Source: CAZJNX01 sp964547415
GTDB taxonomy: Bacteria > Pseudomonadota > Alphaproteobacteria > Rhizobiales > Amorphaceae
Direction: 5' to 3'
DNA: 32,273 nucleotides
NCBI GenBank assembly: GCA_964547415.1
Contig: CAZJNX010000020.1
Location: 1-32,273, forward strand
Both the position numbers and the translations under genes were made by a program. Below are positions 8,697 to 16,289 of the stretch, one piece after another (within the stretch, counting starts at the first letter, position 1; every line of letters starts with the position of its first letter). Under the pieces are notes generated by a model. That model was not told the DNA's origin. It made no database searches and worked only from the letters and a program-made list of their open reading frames with translations.

Positions 8697-9530
8697 TCAG
8701 CCGATCTTGGTGCGCTTCTTCTGGATCCAGACGATGGAGCCGATGGCTGCGGCGATGACCAGGAAGGAGATCGCCGTCGTCACCGTCCCGAGGGCGTAGA
8801 GCGCGGGCGAGGTCACGTTGGTGGTCATGGTCCAGATCTCGAGGGGCAGGGTGTTGCGCGGCCCCACGGTCAGCCAGGAGCGCGGGAACTCGTCGTAGGA
8901 CAGGGTGAAGCCGAACAGTGCCACCGCGATGATGCCCGGGAAGACGATGGGCACGATCACCTGCGAGAGGGTCTGCCAGCGGCTCGCCCCGAGGTCGTAG
9001 GCCGCCTCCTCGTAGGAGGGCGACAGGCGGGCGAGCACCGCGAACATGATGAGGAGGCCGAAGGGCAGCGTCCACGACATGTGGGCGCCGAGGGCCGAGG
9101 TGTACCAGCGCGCGGGCAGGCCGAGGAAGTTGAAGGTGACGAGGATGCCGATGGACAGCACCAGCCCCGGCACGATGAGGCTCGCGATGGCGAGGTAGAA
9201 GATCACCGTGGACCCGTAGAACCGCCGGCGGAAGGCGAGGCCGGCGGGGATCGAGATGAGGATGGTGAGCACCATCACCCCGAGGGCGAGCGGCAGGGAG
9301 CGGGCAAAGGCCCCGCCCACGTCGCCCGTGCGCGCCTGGCCGAACAGGGCCGCGAACCAGTCGAGCGACACCCCGCGCAGGGGGAAGACGAGCCCGCCCG
9401 TCGGCCCCTGGAACGACAGGATGTAGATCGAGATCATCGGCCCGTACAGGAAGATCACGAACAGCGTGAAGAACGCGGCGAGCACGTAGAACGTCCACGG
9501 CCGCCGCCCGGTCGGGTTCTGGGCGGACAT
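8697..9530 (-). CDS. ABC transporter permease, PotC type
   Basis: 277 residues with about six membrane helices and the cytoplasmic EAA loop (EEAAYDLGASRWQ near residue 195) that docks onto the ATPase. The start ATG at 9530 shares its first base with the TGA stop of the preceding permease gene (TGATG), so the two are very probably translationally coupled. It would form the membrane channel as a heterodimer with that permease. The N-terminus (MSAQNPTGRRPWTFYVL) leads straight into helix 1. Confidence 0.92.
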   Translation of the reverse strand: MSAQNPTGRRPWTFYVLAAFFTLFVIFLYGPMISIYILSFQGPTGGLVFPLRGVSLDWFAALFGQARTGDVGGAFARSLPLALGVMVLTILISIPAGLAFRRRFYGSTVIFYLAIASLIVPGLVLSIGILVTFNFLGLPARWYTSALGAHMSWTLPFGLLIMFAVLARLSPSYEEAAYDLGASRWQTLSQVIVPIVFPGIIAVALFGFTLSYDEFPRSWLTVGPRNTLPLEIWTMTTNVTSPALYALGTVTTAISFLVIAAAIGSIVWIQKKRTKIG

Positions 9531-10390
9531 CAGCGGGCGAGCTCCTTGCGCACGTCCACGAAGCGGAAGATGCCGACGGCGATCAGCATCACCACCACGA
9601 GGAGGATCACGGCGTTGGCGGCCGCGCGCGGGTAGTTGAGGAACTGGATGTCGTTGGACATGCCGGAGGTGGCCGAGCCGGCGAGGCCGCCCGACATCAC
9701 CTTGACGATGAAGAAGTCGCCCATGACGAGGGCGGTGACGAACAGCGCCCCGAGGGCGATGCCGGTCTTCGAGAGCGGCAGCACCACGTTCCACACGACG
9801 CCGAAGCGGGTGGCGCCCGCGTCGATGGCGGCCTCGAGCAGCGAGCGGTCGATCCGCGCCATGGAGTTGAAGATCGGCACGATCATGAACAGCGTGAACA
9901 GGTGCACGTAGGCGACGATGACCGCGAAGTCGGAAAACAGCAGCCACTCCAGTGGCTCGCCGGTGATGCCGACGCCGGTCAGGAAGTCGTTGATCAGGCC
10001 CTCGCGTCCGAGCACCGGCCGCCACGAGATCATCCGGATGATGTTGGACGTCCAGAACGGCACCGTGCAGACCAGGAACAGGGTGATCGCGACGATGATG
10101 TTGCGGACGTGGAACACCAGGAAGTAGGAGATCCAAAACCCGATCACGAAAGTGATCGCCACCGTGATCGCCGTGAACTTGATGGTCGACCAGTAGAGCG
10201 CCCACGTCGTCGCGTTGGTCAGCAGGTCGATGTAGTTTTCCAGCGTGAAAGCTGGCTGGATGCCGACCAGCATCACGTAGCGGTAGAAGCTGACCACGAC
10301 CACGAGGGCGATCGGCACCACCACGAACAGGAGGAGCACGATCGCGAGCGGCGCGACCAGGAGATAAGGGGCGATCGGGTTCTTCTTCAC
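9530..10390 (-). CDS. ABC transporter permease, PotB type
   Basis: 286 residues with six predicted membrane helices; helix 1 starts at once (MKKNPIAPYLLVAPLAIVLL). The EAA loop is LLEAAIDAGATRFGVVWNV. It pairs with the downstream permease (1-base overlap). It begins 34 bases after the stop of the K+ channel gene, so transcription through the channel gene must also make this permease unless an internal promoter exists; I see none. Substrate as for the rest of the system: polyamine-type by family, not proven. Confidence 0.92.
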   Translation of the reverse strand: MKKNPIAPYLLVAPLAIVLLLFVVVPIALVVVVSFYRYVMLVGIQPAFTLENYIDLLTNATTWALYWSTIKFTAITVAITFVIGFWISYFLVFHVRNIIVAITLFLVCTVPFWTSNIIRMISWRPVLGREGLINDFLTGVGITGEPLEWLLFSDFAVIVAYVHLFTLFMIVPIFNSMARIDRSLLEAAIDAGATRFGVVWNVVLPLSKTGIALGALFVTALVMGDFFIVKVMSGGLAGSATSGMSNDIQFLNYPRAAANAVILLVVVMLIAVGIFRFVDVRKELAR

Positions 10391-10424
10391 CGGGTCTGTC
10401 TCCGCGGCGGGACCTTCGGGCGTA

Positions 10425-11195
10425 TCAACGGCTCTGTCCGTTTTCCTGGGCCTTCTTGGCCCGCTCCTGCTCCTGGGCGAGGGCGGAGGCGATGAGGCCG
10501 GTCGGCACCGCGATGATGCCGAGGGCGAGGACGAGGACGAGGCCCGTGAACACTCGCCCGCCGGCCGTGACGGGGTAGACGTCCCCGTAGCCGACCGTCG
10601 TCAGCGTGACCACCGCCCACCACATGGCATGGAAGATGGAGGCGAACGCCTCCGGCTGCGCCTCGTGTTCGAAGTAGTAGATCGCGCTCGCGCACAGGTA
10701 AAGCACGATGGCCGCGATCAGCGCGAAGACGGCGAGCTCGTCCCGGATCGAGGCGACCGCGCGGCCGAGCCGGCGCAGGGCCGCCACGTAGCGCACGAGC
10801 TTCAGGAGGCGCAGCACCCGCAGGAGCCTGAGGAGCCGCAGCGAACGCAGGTCCACCCCGAGGAGGACGAGGGCCGGCACCGTCGCCAGGAAGTCGATGA
10901 TCCCGAGCGGGCTCAGGATGTAGGCGAGACGGCGCGGCGCGGCGTAGATCCGGACGGCGTACTCCACGGTGAAGACCGTGAGCACCAGCGCCTCGAACCC
11001 CCGCAGGACGAGGCGCGCCGCCGGTGGCAGGCCCGGCAGCGTCTCCACCGCGACGGCGATCACCGAGACGACGATCAGCGCCTGGATCGCGAACGCCACC
11101 CGCCGGCCGACCACGGGGTCCTCGCCGTCCAGGATGACGCGCAGCCGCCGGCGGCTGGTGATCGGGTCGAGGCCGGTGGGCGTCAGCTGGCGCAC
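10425..11195 (-). CDS. Voltage-gated potassium channel (six-helix, Kv type)
   Basis: 256 residues with the complete architecture of a voltage-gated K+ channel. S1 is about 32-52 and S2 about 62-86 with the FTVEYAVRIY motif. S3 is about 95-112. S4 carries seven basic residues every third position (Arg117, 120, 123, 126, 129, Lys132, Arg135), followed by S5 (153-175), a pore helix, the selectivity filter TVGYGD (200-205) and S6 with the hinge GIIAVPTG. It would assemble as a tetramer in the inner membrane. It lies inside an ABC importer operon, 115 bases after the binding-protein gene and 34 bases before the first permease gene. The start is GTG at 11195, chosen as the first start in frame ahead of S1; no ribosome site is evident, so the exact start is uncertain. 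Confidence 0.92.
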   Translation of the reverse strand: MRQLTPTGLDPITSRRRLRVILDGEDPVVGRRVAFAIQALIVVSVIAVAVETLPGLPPAARLVLRGFEALVLTVFTVEYAVRIYAAPRRLAYILSPLGIIDFLATVPALVLLGVDLRSLRLLRLLRVLRLLKLVRYVAALRRLGRAVASIRDELAVFALIAAIVLYLCASAIYYFEHEAQPEAFASIFHAMWWAVVTLTTVGYGDVYPVTAGGRVFTGLVLVLALGIIAVPTGLIASALAQEQERAKKAQENGQSR

Positions 11196-11246
11196 GGGCA
11201 GGGGGGTCGCCTGTTTCGATCAAGGGTCGGTTCCGTGGGCGCGCCG

Positions 11247-11300
11247 CCGTCCCGGCCGGAGGACGGGGAAGGGCGACGGCCGGAACGGTCGTCCCGGCCG
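11247..11300 (-). terminator. Two GC-rich hairpins after the binding-protein gene
   Basis: Two inverted repeats fill the gap between the binding-protein stop and the channel gene: CGGCCGG/CCGGCCG (11277-11283 with 11294-11300) and CCGTCC/GGACGG (11247-11252 with 11261-11266). Hairpins at this place in binding-protein operons often stabilise the upstream mRNA or partly end transcription, giving more binding protein than permease. There is no T tract, so full termination is unlikely. Role inferred. Confidence 0.4.
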
Positions 11301-11310
11301 CCGGTCGCGG

Positions 11311-12633
11311 TCAGGCGGCGTTGAACTCGTTCCACTTGGAGAAGAGGAACTGGGACTCGTTCATCAGGTTGTTCCACACGGCGATCTTGGAGAAGCGGTC
11401 CTCGAAGGAGCCGCCGTCGCGCACCGCGCCGACCTGGTTCGTCACCTGGCCGGTCGGGTTGGTGATGGGCTCCACCGCCGCCTCGCCGAGGTAGAAGAAG
11501 CCCCACTCGTTGGGCGTCAGGAACGCTTTGGCGTTCTCGGGGATCGAGATGTAGTAACCCTGCTTGGCGATGAAGCCGCCGACCCAGCCCGACAGGTACC
11601 AGTTGAGGTACTCGTAGGCCGCGTCGCGCTTCAGCCCGTCGAGGTGGGCCATCATGGCGAGGCCGTTGCCCCAGCCGCGGTAGCCTTCCTGGAGCGGCTG
11701 GTAGACGCAGTCGATGCCCTGGGTGCGCACGGCGGTGACGGCCGGCGACCACATGGACTGCAGCACCACCTCGCCCGAGGCCATCAGGTTCACCGACTCG
11801 TCGAAGGTGTTCCACAGCGCCCGGAAGTGGCCGTCGCGCTTGAGCTCGATCAGCTTGTCGATGGTCGCCGTGATCTCCTCGCGGGTGAGGTTGCCCCGGT
11901 CCTTGTAGTCGATGAGGCCGGCCGCCTGCATCGCCATCACCGCGTCCATGATGCCGATGGTCGGGATGTTCTGGATGGCGGTCTTGCCGTTGAGGTCCGG
12001 GTCGAGGAGGGCGGCCCAGGACGAGACTTCCTTGCCCACGAGGTCCGGGCGCATCCCCAGCGTGTCGGCGTTGTAGACGCTCGGCACGAAGGTGGCGAAG
12101 TCGGTCGGGCCGTCGACGAAGCTCGTCCCGTCGATGGAGCCGCGGTACATGTACTCGAACGGCGAGTCGCCCTCGCGGGACATCTCCTCGCCCATGAACT
12201 TGCCCTGGGTGTAGATCGGGGTGATCTTGTCCCACTGGGTGATCTTCGAGGTCTCGATGGCCTGGGTGACGCCCTGGGGCACCCAGACCTTGGCCTGCCA
12301 GATCTCCGAGTCGGCGATGTCGATGGAGGTCGGGTCCTGCACCATGCGGTTGATGAGGCCCGGGTGGTCCACCACGCTCATCTCGACGGTGAAGCCGAGG
12401 TCCTCGGTCGCCTTGCGGGCGATGTCGATGAGCGTCGAGTAGCTCATCCCCGTGTGGTTGATCGTGATGTTGCGGATGTTCTGGGCCCAGATGGTCGGGA
12501 AGCCGGTGATCGCGCCCGAGCCCGCGGCGACGCCCGCCGCCGCCGCCGCGCCCTTGAGGACGCTTCGCCGCGTCGGCCCCGTGGTCGTCCCGGCGGCGCC
12601 CTTCGCCCCGTCGCGCTTGGTCTTGTCAGTCAC
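11311..12633 (-). CDS. Tat-exported ABC substrate-binding protein, PotD/PotF type
   Basis: 440 residues. The N-terminus has a twin-arginine signal (TRRSVLKG at 21-28, then an Ala/Gly-rich stretch) with probable cleavage near IWA-QN (50/51), so the protein folds before export to the periplasm. The body matches the family 1/8 solute-binding proteins used by spermidine/putrescine importers. The start is GTG at 12633, decided by a perfect GGAGG six bases upstream. It is the first gene of a minus-strand operon: binding protein, K+ channel, permease, permease, ATPase, SDR. The ligand is unknown; polyamine or another small organic cation is the family-based guess. Confidence 0.9.
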   Translation of the reverse strand: MTDKTKRDGAKGAAGTTTGPTRRSVLKGAAAAAGVAAGSGAITGFPTIWAQNIRNITINHTGMSYSTLIDIARKATEDLGFTVEMSVVDHPGLINRMVQDPTSIDIADSEIWQAKVWVPQGVTQAIETSKITQWDKITPIYTQGKFMGEEMSREGDSPFEYMYRGSIDGTSFVDGPTDFATFVPSVYNADTLGMRPDLVGKEVSSWAALLDPDLNGKTAIQNIPTIGIMDAVMAMQAAGLIDYKDRGNLTREEITATIDKLIELKRDGHFRALWNTFDESVNLMASGEVVLQSMWSPAVTAVRTQGIDCVYQPLQEGYRGWGNGLAMMAHLDGLKRDAAYEYLNWYLSGWVGGFIAKQGYYISIPENAKAFLTPNEWGFFYLGEAAVEPITNPTGQVTNQVGAVRDGGSFEDRFSKIAVWNNLMNESQFLFSKWNEFNAA

Positions 12634-12639
12634 GTTCCA

Positions 12640-12644
12640 CCTCC
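12640..12644 (-). promoter_or_regulatory. Ribosome binding site that fixes a GTG start
   Basis: GGAGG on the minus strand lies six bases ahead of GTG 12633. Longer readings of the frame upstream are low-complexity and lack such a site, so this sets the start of the binding protein ahead of its twin-arginine signal. Confidence 0.75.
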
Positions 12645-12715
12645 AGTCGGTCGCTTTCTTGTCCGGCGCCCGCGCGCCGAAACGGCCGCCCGGTCGATCC
12701 GGCCGGCCCGGCGGC

Positions 12716-12743
12716 ACGATAGCCGCCCGCGGCGTGGCGGCAA
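12716..12743 (-). promoter_or_regulatory. Candidate promoter of the ABC importer operon
   Basis: On the minus strand TTGCCG (12738-12743) and TATCGT (12716-12721) are 16 bases apart, about 85 bases ahead of the GTG start of the binding protein. The match to a housekeeping promoter is partial, and in DNA this GC-rich it is the most promoter-like pair I found. Confidence 0.35.
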
Positions 12744-12875
12744 GCGTCCACCGCGCCGAGACCTCGACCGCACGAAACAAGATCCGGGCCACGGACGCGA
12801 GGCATCCAAGCTATGCCGGCCCGCCGCCCGCGTCCCGTTCCGCACCGCCGGGCGGGACGGTCGAGACCCCGGCAA

Positions 12876-12894
12876 CTGCCTATCCCGTTGGCAG
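12876..12894. promoter_or_regulatory. Inverted repeat, possible operator
   Basis: CTGCC (12876-12880) pairs with GGCAG (12890-12894) around a 9-base centre, followed by an A tract (GATGAAAAATG, 12898-12908). It is about 160 bases upstream of the TRAP binding-protein gene and 240 bases upstream of the ABC operon. It could bind a regulator, but short repeats arise easily by chance. Confidence 0.25.
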
Positions 12895-13054
12895 ATTGAT
12901 GAAAAATGCGCCGGCGCGAGCGGCTTGCGGCCGGTGGCGGCCACGCCGGCGGACTGGACAAGCCGTGCGGCAGCGTCCAGAGATGGGGAGGCAAAGGGAA
13001 GCGGCAGCGGGCGGGCGCCGTCTCGCCCTCCCGCCTCGAGAGGGGAGACAGGTC

Positions 13055-14188
13055 ATGAAACAGAGGCTTCTCGCGGCCGCGCTCGCCGTGGTCGCCGCGC
13101 CGCTCGCCGCCGCGCCGGCGGCCGCCGAGACGGCATTCATCGCCAACTCGTTCTACAACGCGGAGCATCCGCTCTCGAAGTTCACCTACGTGGAGTGGGC
13201 CGACAAGGTGAAGGAAGCCTCCGGCGGCGATCTGGTGCCCGAGGTCTACACCGGCACGGTCCTCCTCGCCCCGCGGGCGACGCTCCAGGGCATCCGCGAC
13301 AACGTGATCCAGGTGGGCAGTCACCCGGCCGTCTACACGCCTTCGGAGATGCCGGTGGCGATGGCCGTGCAAGAGCTCGGCTTCAATTACGACGACGCGC
13401 TCACCATGGTGATGGCGATCACCGACTTCTCGATGACCAACCCCACGCAGCTGAAGGAGTGGGAGGACAACGAGATCGTCTACCTCGGCGGCTACGCCAC
13501 CCCGCCGTACCTGATGTTCTGCCGCGAGCCGGTGACGAACCTCGAACAGATCAAGGGCAAGCGGCTGCGCACCGCCGGCTCCACCGTCTCCCAGTGGGTC
13601 GAGGAAGTGGGCGGCATCCCCGTGAACGTGCCGTCCTCGGAGATGTATTCCGGCCTCGACCGCGGCACCCTCGACTGCGCCACCAACGCGGGCAGCGACC
13701 TCATCGACCGTTCGCTCTGGGAGGTGGCGCCCCACACCACGGTGCTGTCCACCGGCATGTACTATTCCGGGCCGAAGTGGGGCTACAACACCGACTTCTG
13801 GGCCGATCTCACGCCCGAGCAGCGCCGCACGCTGATGGGCGTGACGGCCAACGCCATCGCCCGCCTCGCCATCAACTACACCAAGCGCGCCAACGACGCG
13901 CTGATGGAGGCCGAGGCGAAGGGCAACACCATCCACGAGCCGTCCGAGGACCTGATGGCCTCGGTGGAGGCGTTCCGCGAAAAGTCGCTCGCCGACGTCT
14001 ACAAGGCGGCGGAGGAGAAGTACGGCCTCGAGAACGGCCAGGAGGTGATCGACGCCTTCCGCGCCACTTACGACAAGTGGGCGGGCCTTCTCGCGGACGT
14101 CGACACGTCCGACGAACAGGCCCTCACCGATCTCCTGAAGGCGGAAGTCTTCGACAAGATCGACGAGACCAGCTACGGCGTGAACTGA
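13055..14188 (+). CDS. dctP: TRAP transporter substrate-binding protein, DctP family
   Basis: 377 residues with a signal peptide (MKQRLLAAALAVVAAPLAAA, likely cleavage after Ala24). The mature protein is a periplasmic binding protein of the DctP family; the segment EQIKGKRLRTAGS holds the conserved Arg that usually binds the substrate carboxylate. TRAP systems use the Na+ gradient and carry organic acids, ectoine, amino acids and similar compounds. The start was chosen by an AGGGGAGA site seven bases upstream. It heads a co-directional set: dctP, dctQ, dctM, amidohydrolase, isochorismatase-type hydrolase. A 208-base gap with a large stem-loop element separates it from dctQ, so it may be made in excess over the membrane subunits. 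The substrate is not known. Confidence 0.92.
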   Translation: MKQRLLAAALAVVAAPLAAAPAAAETAFIANSFYNAEHPLSKFTYVEWADKVKEASGGDLVPEVYTGTVLLAPRATLQGIRDNVIQVGSHPAVYTPSEMPVAMAVQELGFNYDDALTMVMAITDFSMTNPTQLKEWEDNEIVYLGGYATPPYLMFCREPVTNLEQIKGKRLRTAGSTVSQWVEEVGGIPVNVPSSEMYSGLDRGTLDCATNAGSDLIDRSLWEVAPHTTVLSTGMYYSGPKWGYNTDFWADLTPEQRRTLMGVTANAIARLAINYTKRANDALMEAEAKGNTIHEPSEDLMASVEAFREKSLADVYKAAEEKYGLENGQEVIDAFRATYDKWAGLLADVDTSDEQALTDLLKAEVFDKIDETSYGVN

Positions 14189-14211
14189 CGGGCGAAGGCT
14201 CCGCCGCCGCC

Positions 14212-14356
14212 CGTCCCGTTCCGGTGGTGGGACGAAAGCGACGTTCCGGCGGAGCCGACACCGTCCGAAGCGCGCCGGGCGGGTCGCCGGTCAAGGCCGA
14301 AGAGCGAAGCGTGCCTTGACGGGCGGCCCGCCCGGCGCGACCCTCGCCCATGAGGG
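14212..14356 (+). repeat. Dispersed structured intergenic element, copy 1
   Basis: Starts 24 bases after the dctP stop. In order: hairpin CGTCCC/GGGACG (14212-14217 with 14229-14234); a box GTTCCGGCGGAGCCGACACC followed by GTCCGAAG (14243-14270); and a long stem. The stem's outer arms are CGCGCCGGGCGGG (14271-14283) and CCCGCCCGGCGCG (14327-14339), a perfect 13 bp. An inner stem GTCAAGGC/GCCTTGAC (14290-14297 with 14313-14320) closes a 15-base loop. Last comes a small hairpin CCCTC/GAGGG (14341-14356). Copies 2 and 3 share the box and the outer CGCGCC/GGCGCG closure. There is no T tract. Plausible roles are mRNA stabilisation after dctP or partial termination. Confidence 0.7.
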
Positions 14357-14396
14357 AGCCTTCCCCCGGCGCCTCTGGTGCGTGGAGCGAACCCAG

Positions 14397-14891
14397 ATGG
14401 CCCTCCTTGACCGGATCTCCCGCACCGTCGACCGCGTGCTGCTCGCGATCGGGTGCGTGTTCCTGGTGGCGATGATGCTCCACATCACCGCCGACGTGAT
14501 CGCGCGGGCGGGCTTCAACTCCGCCGTTATCGGCACGCTCGAGACCGTCTCCTACTACCACATGGTCATCGCCGTCTTCCTGCCGCTCGCCTTCGTGGAG
14601 CGGACCGGCGAGAACATCCGCGTGGACCTCTTCGTGCAGATGATGCCGAAACAGGTCCAGCTCGCCATTTACGTGATCGGTTGCCTGATCGGCCTCGCCT
14701 TCTTCGGCGCCCTCGCCTGGCAGAGCTTCCTCGACGCCTGGAAGTCGACGGTGCGGCAGGAGACGATCATGTCGAACTTCCTGTTCTACATCTGGCCGAG
14801 CCGGTGGGCGCTGCCGGTCGGGTTCGGCGCCGCGTTCCTCGCCGTCCTCAACAACCTCGTCCAGGCCGTCGCGCGGCGCACCGTGCCCTGA
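14397..14891 (+). CDS. dctQ: TRAP transporter small permease, DctQ family
   Basis: 164 residues with four predicted membrane helices (about 15-35, 50-68, 88-110 and 130-150), the standard form of the small TRAP membrane subunit. The segment ERTGENIRVDLFVQMMP between helices 2 and 3 is typical of DctQ. It supports the large subunit in the inner membrane. ATG 14397 was chosen; an in-frame GTG at 14382 would add five residues and cannot be excluded. The gap to dctM is 62 bases. Confidence 0.9.
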   Translation: MALLDRISRTVDRVLLAIGCVFLVAMMLHITADVIARAGFNSAVIGTLETVSYYHMVIAVFLPLAFVERTGENIRVDLFVQMMPKQVQLAIYVIGCLIGLAFFGALAWQSFLDAWKSTVRQETIMSNFLFYIWPSRWALPVGFGAAFLAVLNNLVQAVARRTVP

Positions 14892-14953
14892 ACCGGGAGG
14901 GCCCGCCGCTTGCATAGCCCGGTCCGACCGCCCCTTCCCGACGCCGGCGCCCC

Positions 14954-16264
14954 ATGAGCAACTTCGAAATCGGCATCGCCGGCATCGCCGTCGCCCTGTT
15001 CCTCATCGCCATGCGCGTGCCGATCGGCGTCGCCCTCGGGGGCGTGTCCATCGTCGGCCTCGGCATCATGACGAGCCCGCGCGTCGCCTGGGGGATGATC
15101 TCGGCGACCCCGTTCGACTTCGTCGGCCAGTGGGAGCTCACCGCCGCGCCCATGTTCCTCCTCATGGGCTACATCGCGACGACCACGAACCTCACCCAGG
15201 GCCTGTTCCAGGCGCTGCGCCTGTTCCTCGCGCGCCTGCCCGGCGGCCTCGCCGTATCCTCGGTCGGGGCGTGCGCCATGTTCGCGGCCGCCTCCGGCTC
15301 GTCGGTGGCGACGGCGGCGGCGCTCTCGCGCATCGCCGTGCCGGAGATGCTGAAGTCGGGCTACGCCAAGGGGCTCGCCACCGGGACCATCGCCGCGTCC
15401 GGCACCCTCGGCTCGCTGATCCCGCCGTCCGTGCTCCTCGTCCTCTACGGGGTCTACGCCCAGGTCTCGGTCGGGCAGCTGTTCATGGCGGGCTTCATCC
15501 CGGGCATCCTGTCGGCGCTCATCTACGCGGCGATGATCATGGTGCGGGTGAAGGTGAACCCGTCGCTGGCGGGCGAGGTGGACATCCGCCCCACCTGGAA
15601 GGAGAAGCTCGCCGCGCTCAAGGACGTGTGGCCGCTGCCCGTCCTCATCGTCTCGGTGCTCGGCGGCATCTTCGTCGGCCTGTTCTCGCCCACCGAGGCG
15701 GGCGCCATCGGCGCGACGGTCGCGGCCCTCATCGCGCTGTTGCGCGGCACCCTCACCTGGGCCGCCGTCCGCGAGGCGCTCGTCAAGACGGCGGTCTCCA
15801 CCACCGGCATCTTCATCATCCTGATCGGCTCGGTCTTCTTCACCCGCTTTCTGGCATTGTCGCGGGTGCCGACCGAGTTCGCGGACCTCATCCTCGGCGT
15901 GTCGGCCGACCCGATCTGGATCATCTTCGCCGTCGCGGTGATCTTCATCGTGCTCGGGATGTTCATCGACTCGATCGGGCTCCTCCTCCTCACCCTGCCG
16001 CTGATCCTGCCGCTGGTGGACGGGGCCGGGCTCGACCTCGTCTGGTTCGGCATCATCGTCGTCAAGCTCCTCGAGATCGGGCTCGTCACCCCGCCGATCG
16101 GCCTCAACGTCTACGTCATCAAGGGCGCGCTCGGAAACGCGGTGACCCTGCAGGACGTCTTCCGCGGCGTGTCCTGGTTCGTGGCGATGGACGTCTTCAC
16201 GCTCGCCCTCATCGTGCTGGTGCCGGGGCTTGCGCTCTGGCTCCCGGCGCTCATGCTGCGCTGA
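14954..16264 (+). CDS. dctM: TRAP transporter large permease, DctM family
   Basis: 436 residues with about twelve membrane helices; this is the subunit that moves the solute with Na+. Family signatures visible are GSSVATAAALSRIAVPEM and GTLGSLIPPSVLLVLYG in the first half, and TPPIGLNVYVIKG in the second. The start, MSNFEIGIAGIAV, matches the usual DctM N-terminus, although no ribosome site precedes it. With dctP and dctQ the transporter is complete. It ends 25 bases ahead of the amidohydrolase gene. Confidence 0.94.
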   Translation: MSNFEIGIAGIAVALFLIAMRVPIGVALGGVSIVGLGIMTSPRVAWGMISATPFDFVGQWELTAAPMFLLMGYIATTTNLTQGLFQALRLFLARLPGGLAVSSVGACAMFAAASGSSVATAAALSRIAVPEMLKSGYAKGLATGTIAASGTLGSLIPPSVLLVLYGVYAQVSVGQLFMAGFIPGILSALIYAAMIMVRVKVNPSLAGEVDIRPTWKEKLAALKDVWPLPVLIVSVLGGIFVGLFSPTEAGAIGATVAALIALLRGTLTWAAVREALVKTAVSTTGIFIILIGSVFFTRFLALSRVPTEFADLILGVSADPIWIIFAVAVIFIVLGMFIDSIGLLLLTLPLILPLVDGAGLDLVWFGIIVVKLLEIGLVTPPIGLNVYVIKGALGNAVTLQDVFRGVSWFVAMDVFTLALIVLVPGLALWLPALMLR

Positions 16265-16289
16265 CGGACAACGACAAGGAACGCCCCCC

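Larger units (their letters stand above)
12634..13054. promoter_or_regulatory. Divergent control region between the ABC and TRAP operons
   Basis: About 420 bases separate two divergent transport operons, so both sets of promoters must lie here. No regulator gene is adjacent. The centre (about 12870-12910) is locally less GC-rich and holds an inverted repeat and a short A tract. No open frame here looks like a gene. Confidence 0.6.

Noticed and set aside
10969..14319. Plus-strand open frame of over 1,100 codons
   Set aside because: It runs antisense to the channel and binding-protein genes, then out of frame through dctP, and shows no family features.
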